Shown here: positions 13,324-13,551 of the stretch, in pieces | Numbering within the stretch: position 1 is the first letter of the stretch | How the letters are laid out: the number at the start of each line of letters is the position of its first letter | Assembly: GCA_045648025.1 (NCBI GenBank) | Contig: JAZRNH010000048.1 | Location: 1-13,551, forward strand | DNA: 13,551 bases | Source of the DNA: RGIG1681 sp045648025 | GTDB lineage: Bacteria; Bacillota; Clostridia; Christensenellales; UBA1242 | Direction of reading: 5' to 3' | Made by a program: the position numbers and the translations under genes | Notes under the pieces: model-generated | Told to the model about the DNA's origin: nothing | The model's input: only the letters and a program-made list of their open reading frames with translations | Databases searched by the model: none

Positions 13324-13551
13324 TGGCGATTATTACTAAAATTGAAGAACAAAAAAACAAAAAGCGAGTTAACATTTTTGTTGACGATGCTTTTTTTTGT
13401 GGGTTAAATAAAGAAACAGCATTGATTTTTAAGTTAAAAGTTGGCAAAGAAATTAATGAGAGTGTTTTAAAAGAGGCAGTTTTTGAAAGTGAAGTAAAAT
13501 CAGCTTTTGAAAAATCTGCAGATTATCTTTCAGTTAGACCACACTCAAAAA
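13323..13551 (+). CDS. recX: RecX, regulator of RecA (3' partial)
   Basis: ATG 13323 overlaps the upstream stop (TAATG); 76 residues run to the window edge. The N-terminus ITKIEEQKNKKRVNIFVDD, then GLNKETALIFKLKVGKEI and the helix ending SADYLSVRPHSK, is the recognisable start of RecX, whose first helical repeat carries the LsxRxxS signature. RecX binds RecA filaments and limits strand exchange. Only a weak GGAAG precedes the start, so translational coupling to the YigZ-family gene is likely. No recA is in view. The rest of the gene lies outside the window. Confidence 0.88.
   Translation, partial: MAIITKIEEQKNKKRVNIFVDDAFFCGLNKETALIFKLKVGKEINESVLKEAVFESEVKSAFEKSADYLSVRPHSK

Noticed and set aside
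1..13551. CRISPR array, prophage, insertion sequence or tRNA
   Set aside because: No spaced direct repeats, transposase or phage motifs, or cloverleaf with CCA end was seen. The tandem repeats are in-frame coding repeats without spacers.

Overview
The window is a compact stretch of AT-rich bacterial chromosome. Arginine is read almost only from AGA, intergenic gaps are short, and Rho-independent hairpins follow most transcripts. A large, Alu-domain-bearing SRP RNA on the minus strand that aligns by eye with the Bacillus subtilis scRNA points to Bacillota. The GGGtGRT/NifU-like pair and the overall composition suggest an uncultured, probably anaerobic Clostridia-like lineage. I cannot name a genus.

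Layout. Positions 1-3084 hold the C-terminal ~1,027 residues of a giant low-complexity protein. It has three separate tandem peptide-repeat arrays, coiled coils and an internal segment that looks like the MinD membrane-targeting helix. A 55-residue acidic protein overlaps its end. The gene-poor stretch 3245-3662 is an SRP RNA gene on the minus strand, with its promoter and a shared bidirectional terminator. Then follow, all on plus, an atypical HAD-fold protein (3663-4568) and an apparent operon (4641-6943) of a HEPN-like/CBS protein, a COG1092-type methyltransferase and an RluA-type pseudouridine synthase. Next comes an Rsm22/METTL17-type methyltransferase with four putative Fe-S cysteines (7040-7975), flanked by an inverted pair of identical 23-bp palindromes. 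guaA (8089-9624) is on the minus strand. A divergent unknown protein with an internally duplicated domain (9796-10656) is followed by the minus-strand operon of a NifU-like scaffold and a GGGtGRT protein (12448 down to 10757). The window ends with a YigZ/IMPACT-family gene overlapping the start of recX (12610-13551).

Functionally the region is mostly housekeeping: protein targeting (SRP RNA), RNA modification (three adjacent enzymes), purine synthesis (guaA), an Fe-S-related pair, and control of recombination (recX). No phage, IS, CRISPR, tRNA or rRNA was seen. The parts least explained by known biology are the repeat protein with its MinD-like segment, the SRP RNA with an altered domain IV tip, the duplicated-domain protein at 9796 and the palindromes around the Rsm22-like gene. 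Six of the seven promoters I can place carry an extended -10 (TGn next to the -10 hexamer), which looks like a genome-level habit.
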